This document shows positions 1 through 7,423 of a stretch of DNA of 12,242 bases, piece by piece. The translations under genes were made by a program, and so were the position numbers. Within the stretch, counting starts at the first letter, position 1, and each line of letters begins with the position of its first letter. The DNA is from Candidatus Kuenenia stuttgartensis (GTDB lineage: Bacteria; Planctomycetota; Planctomycetia; Isosphaerales; Isosphaeraceae), in NCBI GenBank assembly GCA_945874095.1, contig CAMCFM010000073.1:1-12242 (forward strand), given 5' to 3'. Below the pieces are notes generated by a model. The model saw only the letters and a program-made list of their open reading frames with translations, searched no databases and was not told where the DNA came from.

Positions 1-70
1 TGAGAAAGTGACGCCGCGATGCATATGGGCCACAATTGCAATTTGTCATATCAATATTGCCGTTCTTCAT
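1..70 (-). CDS. DUF1501-type twin-arginine secreted protein, N-terminal fragment (truncated by window edge)
   Basis: The reverse strand shows an ATG at 70-68 followed by 23 open codons to the window edge: MKNGNIDMTNCNCGPYASRR then HFL. The SRRHFL segment fits the twin-arginine motif (S-R-R-x-F-L), and the CNCG...SRRxFL arrangement is typical of the N-terminus of planctomycete DUF1501 proteins, which are sulfatase-fold proteins exported by Tat. A GAGGA ribosome binding site lies a few bases upstream of the ATG, in the gap after the preceding gene. That gene (PSD1/DUF1553 type) stops 15 nt before this start on the same strand, and the PSD1-DUF1501 pair is one of the best known conserved gene pairs in planctomycetes, so both are probably co-transcribed. 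Only 23 residues are visible, so the family call rests on the motif and the neighbour. The molecular function of DUF1501 proteins is not settled. Confidence 0.75.
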   Translation of the reverse strand, partial: MKNGNIDMTNCNCGPYASRRHFL

Positions 71-85
71 CGGATTTTCCTCAAT

Positions 86-3000
86 TTACGGCAGGTAGAT
101 GAATTCGTTGAGAGAGAATAAGGTGTGTGCCAAATCGGCCCACGATTCCTTATTGGATTTGGCTTGATCCTGACCACTTCGGATTTTTCGATATTCGCTT
201 AACGCTTCGTTCAAAGCCGTTTGCTCATCAGCCCGAGGCGATCTGGCAAATACTTCCTGAAACATCTTTTGAATCCGTTGACTATCGGATAAAGCAGGCT
301 GTTCACGCAGCTCTCTCTCTGCCCAAAAACGAGCCTGGTCGATCACAAACGGGTCGTTTGCAAGTGCCAATGACTGGGCTGGCACGTTGGTTGCATTTCG
401 TCGGCCCACTGTTGAAAACGGCGTGGGCAGATCAAAGACCGTCAGTAAGGTTGGCAGAAAATTTCGCCTGACCGTGGTGTAAATGCTCCGCCGGCCCGCT
501 CCATCAAGAGGACCAGAATTTCCTGGGCGGCCACGGCCGACAATGAAATCGGTCAAGTGAACCGGTACACCGGGGCCATACAAGGTTTTATCCAATCGAC
601 CTGAAACCGCCAGAATCGAGTCGCGAATCGCTTCCGCTTCAATCCGATGCAAGTTGGAACGATGCAGAAGGATATTCTCGGGATCTGCCTCTTCCGATGC
701 AGAATCCTGCATTTTGCTGGTCATGGAAAATGTGCGTGATAATACAAGCCGTTTGAGGGCCGTCTTTGTGCTCCAGCGGTCTTCTCCAACAAATGTCACC
801 GCCAGGTAATCCAATAATTCCGGGTTGCTCGGACGCTGCCCAAGAATCCCAAAATTATCCGGGGTCGGAACAATCCCCCGGCCAAACACATGCTGCCAGA
901 GCCGATTGACCCAAACACGTCCCACCAGCGGTTGATCAGGCCTGGTCAAGCTCTGGGCCAGCTCCAATCGGCCGCTACCTGAATTTGATAAAATGATATT
1001 TGTACCAAACGCGTCCGGAATATTTCTGTGAGCCACTACGCCAGGACGCTTCCATCCTCCCCTGATCAGCACATTCTCATCAATTGGATTTAAATCCACT
1101 AATGCCGGTGCTGTGGGAGACTGGGGCTGGATTTGAGATCCAATTTTCTGTTCTTCCGCAAACCATCCATTCAGCAGAGGCTGAAGTTTCGACTGCAAAT
1201 CATTGACCATTAGAAGGTTTTGACCAATCAGTCCAATCCATCGTGCTTGTAATGCTGTGGGAACAGATTTCGGATGAAATGCCGGAATATTGTCAACGAG
1301 TTGGCGTTCGAGCCAATTTGAGAAGGTCTGATCGGATGGATTGTTCTTGACCTGATCGATCAACTGCATATCAGCAGGATATTTCAAAAGATTTGATTGA
1401 ATCAGATCCGGCGTTTCAGTCTCACAGATCGCCAGTATTTCACCGGTTTTATTGGCCAAAGGCGTGACTTCAATCACAACACGCTGGCCGATGTATTCCG
1501 ATAAATCCTGACGAATCCATTGTGGTTGATCGCCATCCACTTTCAAATCCATGATCACTCGGCCGTGCAGTGGCCCTGTCAGCATAAAATGTGATGCAAC
1601 GCAGGCGAATACTTTCACATGACCTTTCACCAGATATTGCAACTGACCGGTCTGAACCGTGAATTTCTGTGTTCTGCCTGTCCCTGAACCACGTAGCCAA
1701 TTGCTCAGGCTACCCGCCTCACCTTCTGATTGAGGGTCGTTACGAGGCTTCGCAAACAGAAGGTCGACCACGGCTGAGGGTTGCTCCTGAACCGTAATGA
1801 AATCCTGATTTGCGGCAAGTGGTGGCCGAACTGTTCCTGATTTTAACGGCCCTGCACCAAAAGCTGGGCCATCCACAGCCCATCCAGCATTTTGTCCATT
1901 GGGGAAGTCAAGAATGGTCTGCTTGATATTCGTTCGGGACGATTGGGCAATTTGCGTTTGAATCTCACCTGCAATTTGATTGGCAATTGCAATCCGTTCG
2001 GAATCGGTTTTGCCCTCAGCCAGTCTGGTCCAAACATGCAGAGGATGACCTGGATCTTTTTTCGCCTCAGCCCTGATTTTATTCAAGACTTTGCCAAGAT
2101 CTGTCGTTTCCACTGATTTTATTGCCTTTGCAATTGTATCTGATGAAATCGGCTTGGACGTTGCAATGATTCCACGAATCTGATCCGATTTCAACTCTCT
2201 CAGGTTCTGCAATTGGCGGCCAATTTCACGATCGGCCTGCATGGTCTTGAACGGAACCTGGCGATAGCTTGATCCCTGAAAGAATCCGGCCATCGCATAA
2301 TAATCCTTCTGCGAAATGGCATCAAATTTATGGTCATGACACCTCGCACAAGCAATCGTGAGGCCCAGAAATGTCTTTCCCAAAACGTCGATCTTATTAT
2401 CAAGCCGATCGGTTTCATCCTGACGGATATCCACAGGAGAATGAACTTCTTCGCCGAGGAACGGCCAGCCGGTGCCCATAACCGAGAGATTTGCTCCGGT
2501 TTTTTTGTCATACCTCGGTTGATCCACCAAATCGCCAGCCAGATGCTCACGCACGAACTGGTCGTAAGGGACATCGTCATTAAAAGCCTGAATCAGATAA
2601 TCGCGATATCGCCAGGCGTTGGCGATATTGTAATCGCCTTCATGGCCACGACTTTCCGCATATCGGACCAAGTCCATCCAGTGACGTGCCCAGCGCTCGC
2701 CATAAGCGGGGTTCGCCAGAAGCCTGTCCACCACCACTTCACGTTTGTTTGGCGAATGACCTGCAGTAAAAGCAGCCACTTCGGCTGTGGTCGGAGGCAG
2801 ACCTGTGATCACAAAATTGACTCGTCGGAGCCATGTGATTTCATCTGTGTCCGGAGCCGGTTTCAAACCCGCCTTTTCAATTCCAGCCAGTAAAAACTTG
2901 TCGACTTCGCTGGTCGCCCAGTCCGTTTTTTTCACGGAAGGCATTTCCGGCTTGACGGGCGACTTCCAAAGCCATGGGAGTTTGGACTTGCGATCGGCCA

Positions 3001-3460
3001 TGTCGAACCGCTTGATGGAGTCCACCTTCTGTGACTCTTCAGGCCAAACGGCTCCACGCTCGATCCATCGACGAAAATCCGCCACCACCTCCGGCTTCAA
3101 AGGGCCAGGCTTGGGCGGCATTTTCATATCTTCCACCTTGTAGGTGATGGCTTGAAAGAGAGGGCTTTCATCTGGCTTGCCAGGCACAATGGCTGGCCCA
3201 TGCACGGCCCCGCCCTGCTTCAAACCGGCTGCGGAGTCAGTTCTCAGGTCACTTTCGGATATCTTGGGACCATGACAGGCCTTACACGAATTTTCTAGAA
3301 CTGGTCGAATTCTGGTTTCAAAAAACGAAATTTCTTCCGCACGCCGATTGTCCTCGTCAGCCGCTTTCAGGTCGAACTGGATTGGCAAAATCATGGCACA
3401 AAACAAAAGTGCCAGGGCAGACTTCAAGTTCACAAATGATTGGTATTTTGATCGGAACAT
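86..3460 (-). CDS. Planctomycete cytochrome-domain protein (PSCyt1 + DUF1549 + DUF1553/PSD1), secreted
   Basis: Giant secreted protein of the planctomycete PSD1 type; its exact biochemical role is unknown. I chose ATG 3460 because GAGG lies about 11 nt upstream and the product (1124 aa) then begins with a normal signal peptide: MFRSKYQSF, a hydrophobic stretch near residues 16-28, and AAD near residue 33. A longer reading from GTG 3496 is possible but adds an atypical N-terminus. Numbered from ATG 3460: a PSCyt1 cytochrome c-like domain carries one CxxCH heme-binding motif (CKACHG, 59-64). DUF1549 (PSCyt2) spans about 183-398 and holds the conserved CARCHDHKFD (371-380). A poorly conserved region of about 400 residues follows, with a beta-rich stretch at 518-690. 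DUF1553 (PSD1) spans about 798-1090, with VGRVWVNRLWQHVFGRGIVP near 846-865. These proteins are often encoded with DUF1501 proteins, as here, and are thought to act outside the cytoplasmic membrane, possibly in polymer degradation linked to redox chemistry (inference). Confidence 0.93.
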   Translation of the reverse strand: MFRSKYQSFVNLKSALALLFCAMILPIQFDLKAADEDNRRAEEISFFETRIRPVLENSCKACHGPKISESDLRTDSAAGLKQGGAVHGPAIVPGKPDESPLFQAITYKVEDMKMPPKPGPLKPEVVADFRRWIERGAVWPEESQKVDSIKRFDMADRKSKLPWLWKSPVKPEMPSVKKTDWATSEVDKFLLAGIEKAGLKPAPDTDEITWLRRVNFVITGLPPTTAEVAAFTAGHSPNKREVVVDRLLANPAYGERWARHWMDLVRYAESRGHEGDYNIANAWRYRDYLIQAFNDDVPYDQFVREHLAGDLVDQPRYDKKTGANLSVMGTGWPFLGEEVHSPVDIRQDETDRLDNKIDVLGKTFLGLTIACARCHDHKFDAISQKDYYAMAGFFQGSSYRQVPFKTMQADREIGRQLQNLRELKSDQIRGIIATSKPISSDTIAKAIKSVETTDLGKVLNKIRAEAKKDPGHPLHVWTRLAEGKTDSERIAIANQIAGEIQTQIAQSSRTNIKQTILDFPNGQNAGWAVDGPAFGAGPLKSGTVRPPLAANQDFITVQEQPSAVVDLLFAKPRNDPQSEGEAGSLSNWLRGSGTGRTQKFTVQTGQLQYLVKGHVKVFACVASHFMLTGPLHGRVIMDLKVDGDQPQWIRQDLSEYIGQRVVIEVTPLANKTGEILAICETETPDLIQSNLLKYPADMQLIDQVKNNPSDQTFSNWLERQLVDNIPAFHPKSVPTALQARWIGLIGQNLLMVNDLQSKLQPLLNGWFAEEQKIGSQIQPQSPTAPALVDLNPIDENVLIRGGWKRPGVVAHRNIPDAFGTNIILSNSGSGRLELAQSLTRPDQPLVGRVWVNRLWQHVFGRGIVPTPDNFGILGQRPSNPELLDYLAVTFVGEDRWSTKTALKRLVLSRTFSMTSKMQDSASEEADPENILLHRSNLHRIEAEAIRDSILAVSGRLDKTLYGPGVPVHLTDFIVGRGRPGNSGPLDGAGRRSIYTTVRRNFLPTLLTVFDLPTPFSTVGRRNATNVPAQSLALANDPFVIDQARFWAERELREQPALSDSQRIQKMFQEVFARSPRADEQTALNEALSEYRKIRSGQDQAKSNKESWADLAHTLFSLNEFIYLP

Positions 3461-3581
3461 GGGCTGGCGAACCTCAATCATGAGAGAACATATCACGCGG
3501 CTGAAACGCGAATTGCCAAAACTGTTGGATAGGGGATATCGAGAGATCTTGCCAACAGTCTGACTCGGGCGGGTTAAATCT

Positions 3582-3587
3582 ATTATA
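3582..3587 (-). promoter_or_regulatory. Possible -10 element for the PSD1-DUF1501 operon
   Basis: On the reverse strand the hexamer at 3587-3582 reads TATAAT, a perfect sigma-70-type -10 box, about 120 nt upstream of the PSD1 start. No convincing -35 box is seen at 16-18 bp, so the call is tentative. The rest of the roughly 295-bp divergent gap (3461-3755) shows only a short direct repeat of ACCTGAC (around 3683-3699) and no gene. Confidence 0.3.
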
Positions 3588-3755
3588 CACTATCGTATCC
3601 GTGGGTGGAATAGTGGTCGAAAAACCATTTAGATGGAACAGAGGGACAAAATCTTGAAGATCTGATAAGTTATGAGCAGAAACCTGACCAAACCTGACAT
3701 GCACCGTGCTGAAGTCGGCAAGAGCAGAAGCTAATTGGTGGAGATCTCGCAAGTC

Positions 3756-4919
3756 GTGCCCATACGAGTCGTTATCGCTCCTGACAAATTCCGCGGATCG
3801 CTCGATGCCGCTGAGGTCGCTCGTGCCATCGGCAGAGGTGTCAAACGAGCGATGCCGTCTGTCGAAATCGACTGTATCGGCATGGCCGATGGTGGCGAAG
3901 GGTTTGCGGAAACCATGGTTGATGCTCTTGGTGGATGCTTCGAAACCGTCGAAGTCAGAGGCCCGCTCGGGCACATGGTCACCGCCAGGCTCGGACTGGT
4001 AGACCATAACCGCACGGCTGTCATGTCCATGGCCTCTGCATCAGGGCTGGCACTGATCCCTTACGACATGAAAAACCCATTACTGACAACGACTTATGGC
4101 ACTGGCCAGTTGATCAAAAGTGCATTGGATCTGGGTGTAGACCGGATACTGATCGGTATCGGAGGGAGTGCCACCAACGACGGAGGAGCCGGAATGGCTT
4201 CTGCCCTGGGCTACCGTTTCCTATCAGCGGAAGGCCGTGACCTGCCGTTGGGTGGTGGAGCACTGAATCGTCTAGATCGAATCGATGGCTCAAAACGCGA
4301 CCCAAGGCTTGACAAAGTCTCGATCGAAGTGGCCTGCGATGTGACAAATCCGCTCTGTGGGCCCACCGGGGCGTCTGCGGTTTATGGCCCCCAAAAAGGA
4401 GCCTCGGGCGAGGTGATTACGAGGCTCGATCAGGGGTTGGAACATTTCGCAAAAGTGGTGGAGCGTGACCTTGGCAAAGAAATCCGTGATATTGCAGGTT
4501 CAGGAGCTGCTGGAGGGCTCGGCGGTGGACTTGTGGCATTCACAAACGGTAAGTTGCGACGAGGTATTGATTTAGTGATCGACGCAACCCGACTGCGCGA
4601 AAGATTGGTCAATGCCGATTTCTGTATCACAGGTGAAGGCCGAATCGACCATTCTTCCGGCTATGGGAAAACCGTAGCAGGTGTCGCACGCGTGGCCCGG
4701 AATTGCGGTAAACCGTGCGTAGCGTTAGGTGGATCGCTGGCCTCTGGCGCGGAAAGTGTACTGGAACAAGGTGTGACAGCATTCTTCTCGATTTGTACCG
4801 AACCGATGAACCTCTCGCACGCGTTGGATCAGGAAAGTACGCGCCGGCGACTAACTCGCACTGCCGAACAAGTATTTCGACTTTGGTATGGCTCGAATCC
4901 TGACTTGAATCGCCGGTAA
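3756..4919 (+). CDS. Glycerate kinase (glycerate 2-kinase family, type 1)
   Basis: Probable ATP-dependent glycerate kinase making phosphoglycerate from glycerate, feeding glycerate from glyoxylate/tartronate or serine breakdown into glycolysis; cytoplasmic. I prefer the GTG at 3756, because the product then begins MPIRVVIAPDKFRGSL, the standard N-terminus of the family, with GGAG 12 nt upstream. TTG 3735 or GTG 3738 would add six or seven residues. Numbered from GTG 3756 (387 aa, close to the usual 375-385): APDKFRGSL 8-16, MADGGEG 43-49, the glycine-rich GIGGSATNDGGAGMASALG 134-152, GPTGASAVYGPQKGAS about 202-217, GSGAAGGLGGGLVAF about 248-262 and ITGEGRID 291-298. All diagnostic motifs appear intact. 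It is followed 52 nt later by thiL on the same strand and is likely the first gene of a three-gene unit. Whether the product is 2- or 3-phosphoglycerate cannot be decided by eye, so no symbol (garK/glxK) is given. Confidence 0.93.
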   Translation: MPIRVVIAPDKFRGSLDAAEVARAIGRGVKRAMPSVEIDCIGMADGGEGFAETMVDALGGCFETVEVRGPLGHMVTARLGLVDHNRTAVMSMASASGLALIPYDMKNPLLTTTYGTGQLIKSALDLGVDRILIGIGGSATNDGGAGMASALGYRFLSAEGRDLPLGGGALNRLDRIDGSKRDPRLDKVSIEVACDVTNPLCGPTGASAVYGPQKGASGEVITRLDQGLEHFAKVVERDLGKEIRDIAGSGAAGGLGGGLVAFTNGKLRRGIDLVIDATRLRERLVNADFCITGEGRIDHSSGYGKTVAGVARVARNCGKPCVALGGSLASGAESVLEQGVTAFFSICTEPMNLSHALDQESTRRRLTRTAEQVFRLWYGSNPDLNRR

Positions 4920-4971
4920 AATCCACGACAATCAAGTTGAAAATCATTTGGTAAAATTGGAGATAAACCGG

Positions 4972-5925
4972 ATGCCTGGCGAATTTGAAATCATCGAATG
5001 GATTCGCTCAAAAGTTGCCTCTGGCAATGCAGGATATGTGCAACTCGGAATTGGTGACGATTGCAGCGTGATCAATCAGCCAGATGACACGAGGAAGTGG
5101 CTGATCACGACCGATATGCTGCTGGATGGTCGCCATTTTCAATTACAATCTGGAGTTCATTCTCCTGAACAGGTTGGCCGCAAGGCGATGGGCGTGAATA
5201 TCTCTGATATCGCCGCGATGGCTGGCACTCCGGTGGCTGCATTTGTAAGCGTTGCACTGCCAAAATCAAACACCAAAGAAATCGCTCAATTATTGACAGA
5301 AGGAATAAAGGCTGAGGCCGAGAAATTCGACATCGTGCTGGCAGGTGGAGACACCAACGTGTGGGACGGGCCACTGGTGATCAATATCACTTTGATTGGG
5401 CTGGAACCATTGGACGGCGCAGTTTTAAGGTCGGGTGCAAGGCCAGGCGACTGCATTTTTGTGAGCGGCCCGCTAGGCGGTTCGTACCCTTCCGGCAGAC
5501 ATATGAAACCGACACCACGGATCAAGCTGGCTCAGGATTTAAAATCACGGTTAGGTGATAAACTTGGTGCCATGATTGATATTTCTGACGGTCTTGCAGG
5601 CGACCTGAGGCATATCCTGAAAGAATCAAATGGTGTCGGTGCAAATCTGATTGCAAATCAAATTCCGATCCACCCTGACGTGCAATTTTATTTTTCTGAA
5701 AATACCACGCGTATGGATCAGGAAATTGCTATCGAGCACGCCCTGTGCGATGGCGAAGATTTTGAGCTTTGCTTTTGTGTGGCACCCGATTCCGTGACGA
5801 ATTTACCAGACGGCTTATTTCATGTGGGCCATATCACAACCGACCCCGGCATTCGACTGGTAGGCTCTGATGGTGTGGCAAAGCCTTGGACACGCGGCGG
5901 TTTTGATCATATTGGACACGACTGA
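4972..5925 (+). CDS. thiL: Thiamine-monophosphate kinase
   Basis: ThiL phosphorylates thiamine monophosphate to thiamine pyrophosphate, the last step of the cofactor's synthesis; cytoplasmic, ATP- and Mg-dependent, of the PurM/HypE/SelD fold. Start ATG 4972 is chosen because GGAG sits nine bases upstream and the protein then begins MPGEFEIIEWIR, as ThiL proteins do (GEFxLI). A TTG at 4948 in the same frame has less support. Numbered from 4972 (317 aa, normal length): GIGDDC 26-31 with metal-binding aspartates, TTDMLLDGRHF 46-56, KAMGVNISDIAAMAG 71-85, GGDT 125-128, DISDGLAGDL 203-212 and GEDFEL 261-266, ending in the usual GGFDHIGHD. All key acidic residues are present; the common GDDAA is GDDCS here. 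The tsaE gene begins nine bases after the stop. No TPP riboswitch was recognised upstream. Confidence 0.95.
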   Translation: MPGEFEIIEWIRSKVASGNAGYVQLGIGDDCSVINQPDDTRKWLITTDMLLDGRHFQLQSGVHSPEQVGRKAMGVNISDIAAMAGTPVAAFVSVALPKSNTKEIAQLLTEGIKAEAEKFDIVLAGGDTNVWDGPLVINITLIGLEPLDGAVLRSGARPGDCIFVSGPLGGSYPSGRHMKPTPRIKLAQDLKSRLGDKLGAMIDISDGLAGDLRHILKESNGVGANLIANQIPIHPDVQFYFSENTTRMDQEIAIEHALCDGEDFELCFCVAPDSVTNLPDGLFHVGHITTDPGIRLVGSDGVAKPWTRGGFDHIGHD

Positions 5926-5934
5926 AAAACAATC

Positions 5935-6408
5935 ATGAAACCAGCCAATCCGCTCATCATCCACCTGAACGATGAACTTGCCACATTAAATTTGGGCGAA
6001 CGCCTTGCAGGTTTTGTAAAGCCAGGCACAGTGGTTGCGCTTATCGGTAATCTTGGGGCAGGCAAAACCACTTTCACGAAAGGCTTTGCACGTGCTTTGG
6101 GAGTGGATGAAGCCCGCGTAACAAGTCCGACTTATCTGTTACAGCAGGATTACACCACCAATCGAGGCTTTTTACTGCACCATTTCGATGTTTATCGACT
6201 CGAAGATCCCGATGAATTCGAAGCGCTTGGCGTGGGCGAGACATTTGATAATGGAGGCGTGTCGATCGTGGAATGGGCCGATAAAGCGATCGACTCGATG
6301 CCCAAGAACACCTGGTGGATCACAATCCATCATGCAGAAGACGGGTTGTCGCGCACAGTGGAATTGCAATTACCGGAAGAGTTGCAACGAGAACTGAGTG
6401 GGACCTGA
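5935..6408 (+). CDS. tsaE: tRNA N6-threonylcarbamoyladenosine (t6A) biosynthesis ATPase TsaE
   Basis: TsaE (YjeE) is the small ATPase that works with TsaB and TsaD to make t6A37 in ANN-decoding tRNAs. The protein is 157 aa, the usual size. It has a Walker A loop GNLGAGKTT (38-46), SPTYLL (64-69, switch-like region), HFDVYRLEDPDEFEALG (83-99), and VEWADK (112-117), all in the order seen in the family. ATG 5935 is nine bases after the thiL stop, so the two are almost certainly co-transcribed. No strong Shine-Dalgarno is seen, consistent with translational coupling. The thiL-tsaE adjacency does not imply a common pathway. The next gene is convergent. Confidence 0.95.
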   Translation: MKPANPLIIHLNDELATLNLGERLAGFVKPGTVVALIGNLGAGKTTFTKGFARALGVDEARVTSPTYLLQQDYTTNRGFLLHHFDVYRLEDPDEFEALGVGETFDNGGVSIVEWADKAIDSMPKNTWWITIHHAEDGLSRTVELQLPEELQRELSGT

Positions 6409-6430
6409 ATCTAAACCATAAAAATTATTT

Positions 6431-6460
6431 TCCGTGCAATTCCGTGTGAGTCCGTGGCGA
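6431..6460. repeat. Three TCCGTG direct repeats at exact 10-bp spacing
   Basis: Three consecutive 10-mers start with TCCGTG: TCCGTGCAAT, TCCGTGTGAG, TCCGTGGCGA. The array lies in the tsaE 3' region, 22 nt after the stop. The spacing is about one helical turn. It may be a protein-binding array or a fragment of a dispersed intergenic repeat; its role is unknown. Confidence 0.5.
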
Positions 6461-6488
6461 GATGGATTTATTTTTGAATTCAGAAATC

Positions 6489-6515
6489 AAAAAATGGCAG
6501 AGTCGCCTCTGCCAT
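6489..6515 (-). terminator. Rho-independent terminator of the lipoprotein gene
   Basis: A perfect 9-bp inverted repeat, ATGGCAGAG (6494-6502) and CTCTGCCAT (6507-6515), encloses a 4-nt loop. Read on the minus strand the stem is followed directly by a run of six T, the form of an intrinsic terminator, about 30 nt after the lipoprotein stop codon. On the plus strand the downstream sequence is only moderately T-rich, so it may also stop tsaE transcription, but less convincingly. A second AT-rich inverted repeat (TTGAATT 6530-6536, AATTCAA 6544-6550) overlaps the lipoprotein stop codon. Confidence 0.85.
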
Positions 6516-6546
6516 ATGATTCATTCCATTTGAATTATCACCAAAT

Positions 6547-7188
6547 TCAAGGTTTCGTAGTGCCGGTGGGCAGTAGCGAATCGAAAAATTTGCCGGCTGA
6601 GGTGGTGGCTTTTGAGGTCGCCTGACCGACTTTATCAGCGGCATTATTGAGCGAGGTACCCACCTTTTGCGAGGTCGAATTCACCTGCGAAGTCACAGAC
6701 TTTTTGGCACTTGTTGCCAGCTCTGAGGCTGCCTGCTGCGTCTTCCGGGCTTCGGAAGTGACCTTATCCTGAATCTGTGCCGACTGGTTTTGAATCTGGG
6801 CGCGGGTCTCTTCCACCGATTTCTGGGTCTGATTCTGCATCTGGTTGGCCGTTTCTTTCACGCTCGACTGGGTTTGATCCACCCGCTGTTGAAACCGGTC
6901 CTGCAAATTATTGAATTTCTGCTGCAACTCAGGGTTATCAATCTCAGGCTTGAATGATGCCTGGCCCACAGCGCTGTCGGTTTTCACGTTCTCAGCCACT
7001 TTGCTGACCTCAGCAACACCTGGCAAGCCCACAGCTTCATAGGCTGTCGCTGGAGGTTTCGATGCAGTTGTCAAGGCAGGCTCAAGCCCCTTGTTGCCAT
7101 TCAGGCAGCTGCATCCAGCGACCGCCAAAATGACGGAACAACTGAATACTGAAAACATTTCTTCGAAGTGTGCTGGTCGTACTCTCAT
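6547..7188 (-). CDS. Hypothetical lipoprotein with coiled-coil, YtxH/apolipoprotein-like repeat region
   Basis: No named family is recognised. The frame is open further upstream, but ATG 7188 gives a lipoprotein signal: MRVRPAHFEEMFSVFSCSVI, then LAVAGC with lipobox V-A-G-C and the lipidated cysteine at residue 26. GGAGG lies 12 nt upstream and AAGAG nearer. ATG 7158 (MFSVFS) is an alternative but lacks positive charges. The mature part (213 aa in total) has a proline/alanine-rich linker to about 85, then a long polar, glutamine-, serine- and threonine-rich helix from about 88 to 200. It includes two tandem 15-residue units, QTQSSVKETANQMQN (105-119) and QTQKSVEETRAQIQN (120-134), 10 of 15 identical, followed by more degenerate alanine/lysine/serine segments. 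It ends FFDSLLPTGTTKP. Such amphipathic helices suggest coiled-coil or surface binding in the periplasm or at the envelope (inference). It is divergent from pyrD and has its own terminator. Confidence 0.75.
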   Translation of the reverse strand: MRVRPAHFEEMFSVFSCSVILAVAGCSCLNGNKGLEPALTTASKPPATAYEAVGLPGVAEVSKVAENVKTDSAVGQASFKPEIDNPELQQKFNNLQDRFQQRVDQTQSSVKETANQMQNQTQKSVEETRAQIQNQSAQIQDKVTSEARKTQQAASELATSAKKSVTSQVNSTSQKVGTSLNNAADKVGQATSKATTSAGKFFDSLLPTGTTKP

Positions 7189-7360
7189 TGGACTCTTGGG
7201 CCTCCATGCCCCGCCTTTTTTTTCGAAATCGATCGATCGGCTTAAGTGTTTGAGCGGTCCTGTGTTCACCGATTCCCAGTGTCTGTTGGGATGCATCTTC
7301 TCCAAATCCCCTGAACCGTCAATCTCAGTTTTTGAACTTTTCTCAAAGCCCTGAATTTCA

Positions 7361-7366
7361 TATAAA
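7361..7366 (+). promoter_or_regulatory. Weak -10-like element upstream of pyrD
   Basis: TATAAA lies about 58 nt before the pyrD GTG in the 235-bp divergent gap (7189-7423). The only TTGAAC-like -35 candidate is 23 bp upstream (7332-7337), which is too far, so this is weak. The same gap contains a run of eight T (7216-7223) and the short self-complementary run CGATCGATCG (7230-7239), but no gene. Confidence 0.2.
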
Positions 7367-7423
7367 GGATGCACGACTCCAGAAATCGCCGATTCGCTAC
7401 CGAGACAATCAGAAATAAAAAAC

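Noticed and set aside
2330..2893. 187-residue open frame on the plus strand inside the PSD1 gene
   Set aside because: It lies wholly within the well supported minus-strand gene, has no recognisable domain and no good ribosome binding site; it is a frame shadow.
6431..6460. CRISPR-like array
   Set aside because: Only three 6-bp units at 10-bp spacing; repeat and spacer lengths are far too short and no cas genes are near.
6434..6625. 63-residue open frame on the plus strand after tsaE
   Set aside because: It spans the TCCGTG repeats, the terminator hairpin and the end of the lipoprotein gene; no coding signature.
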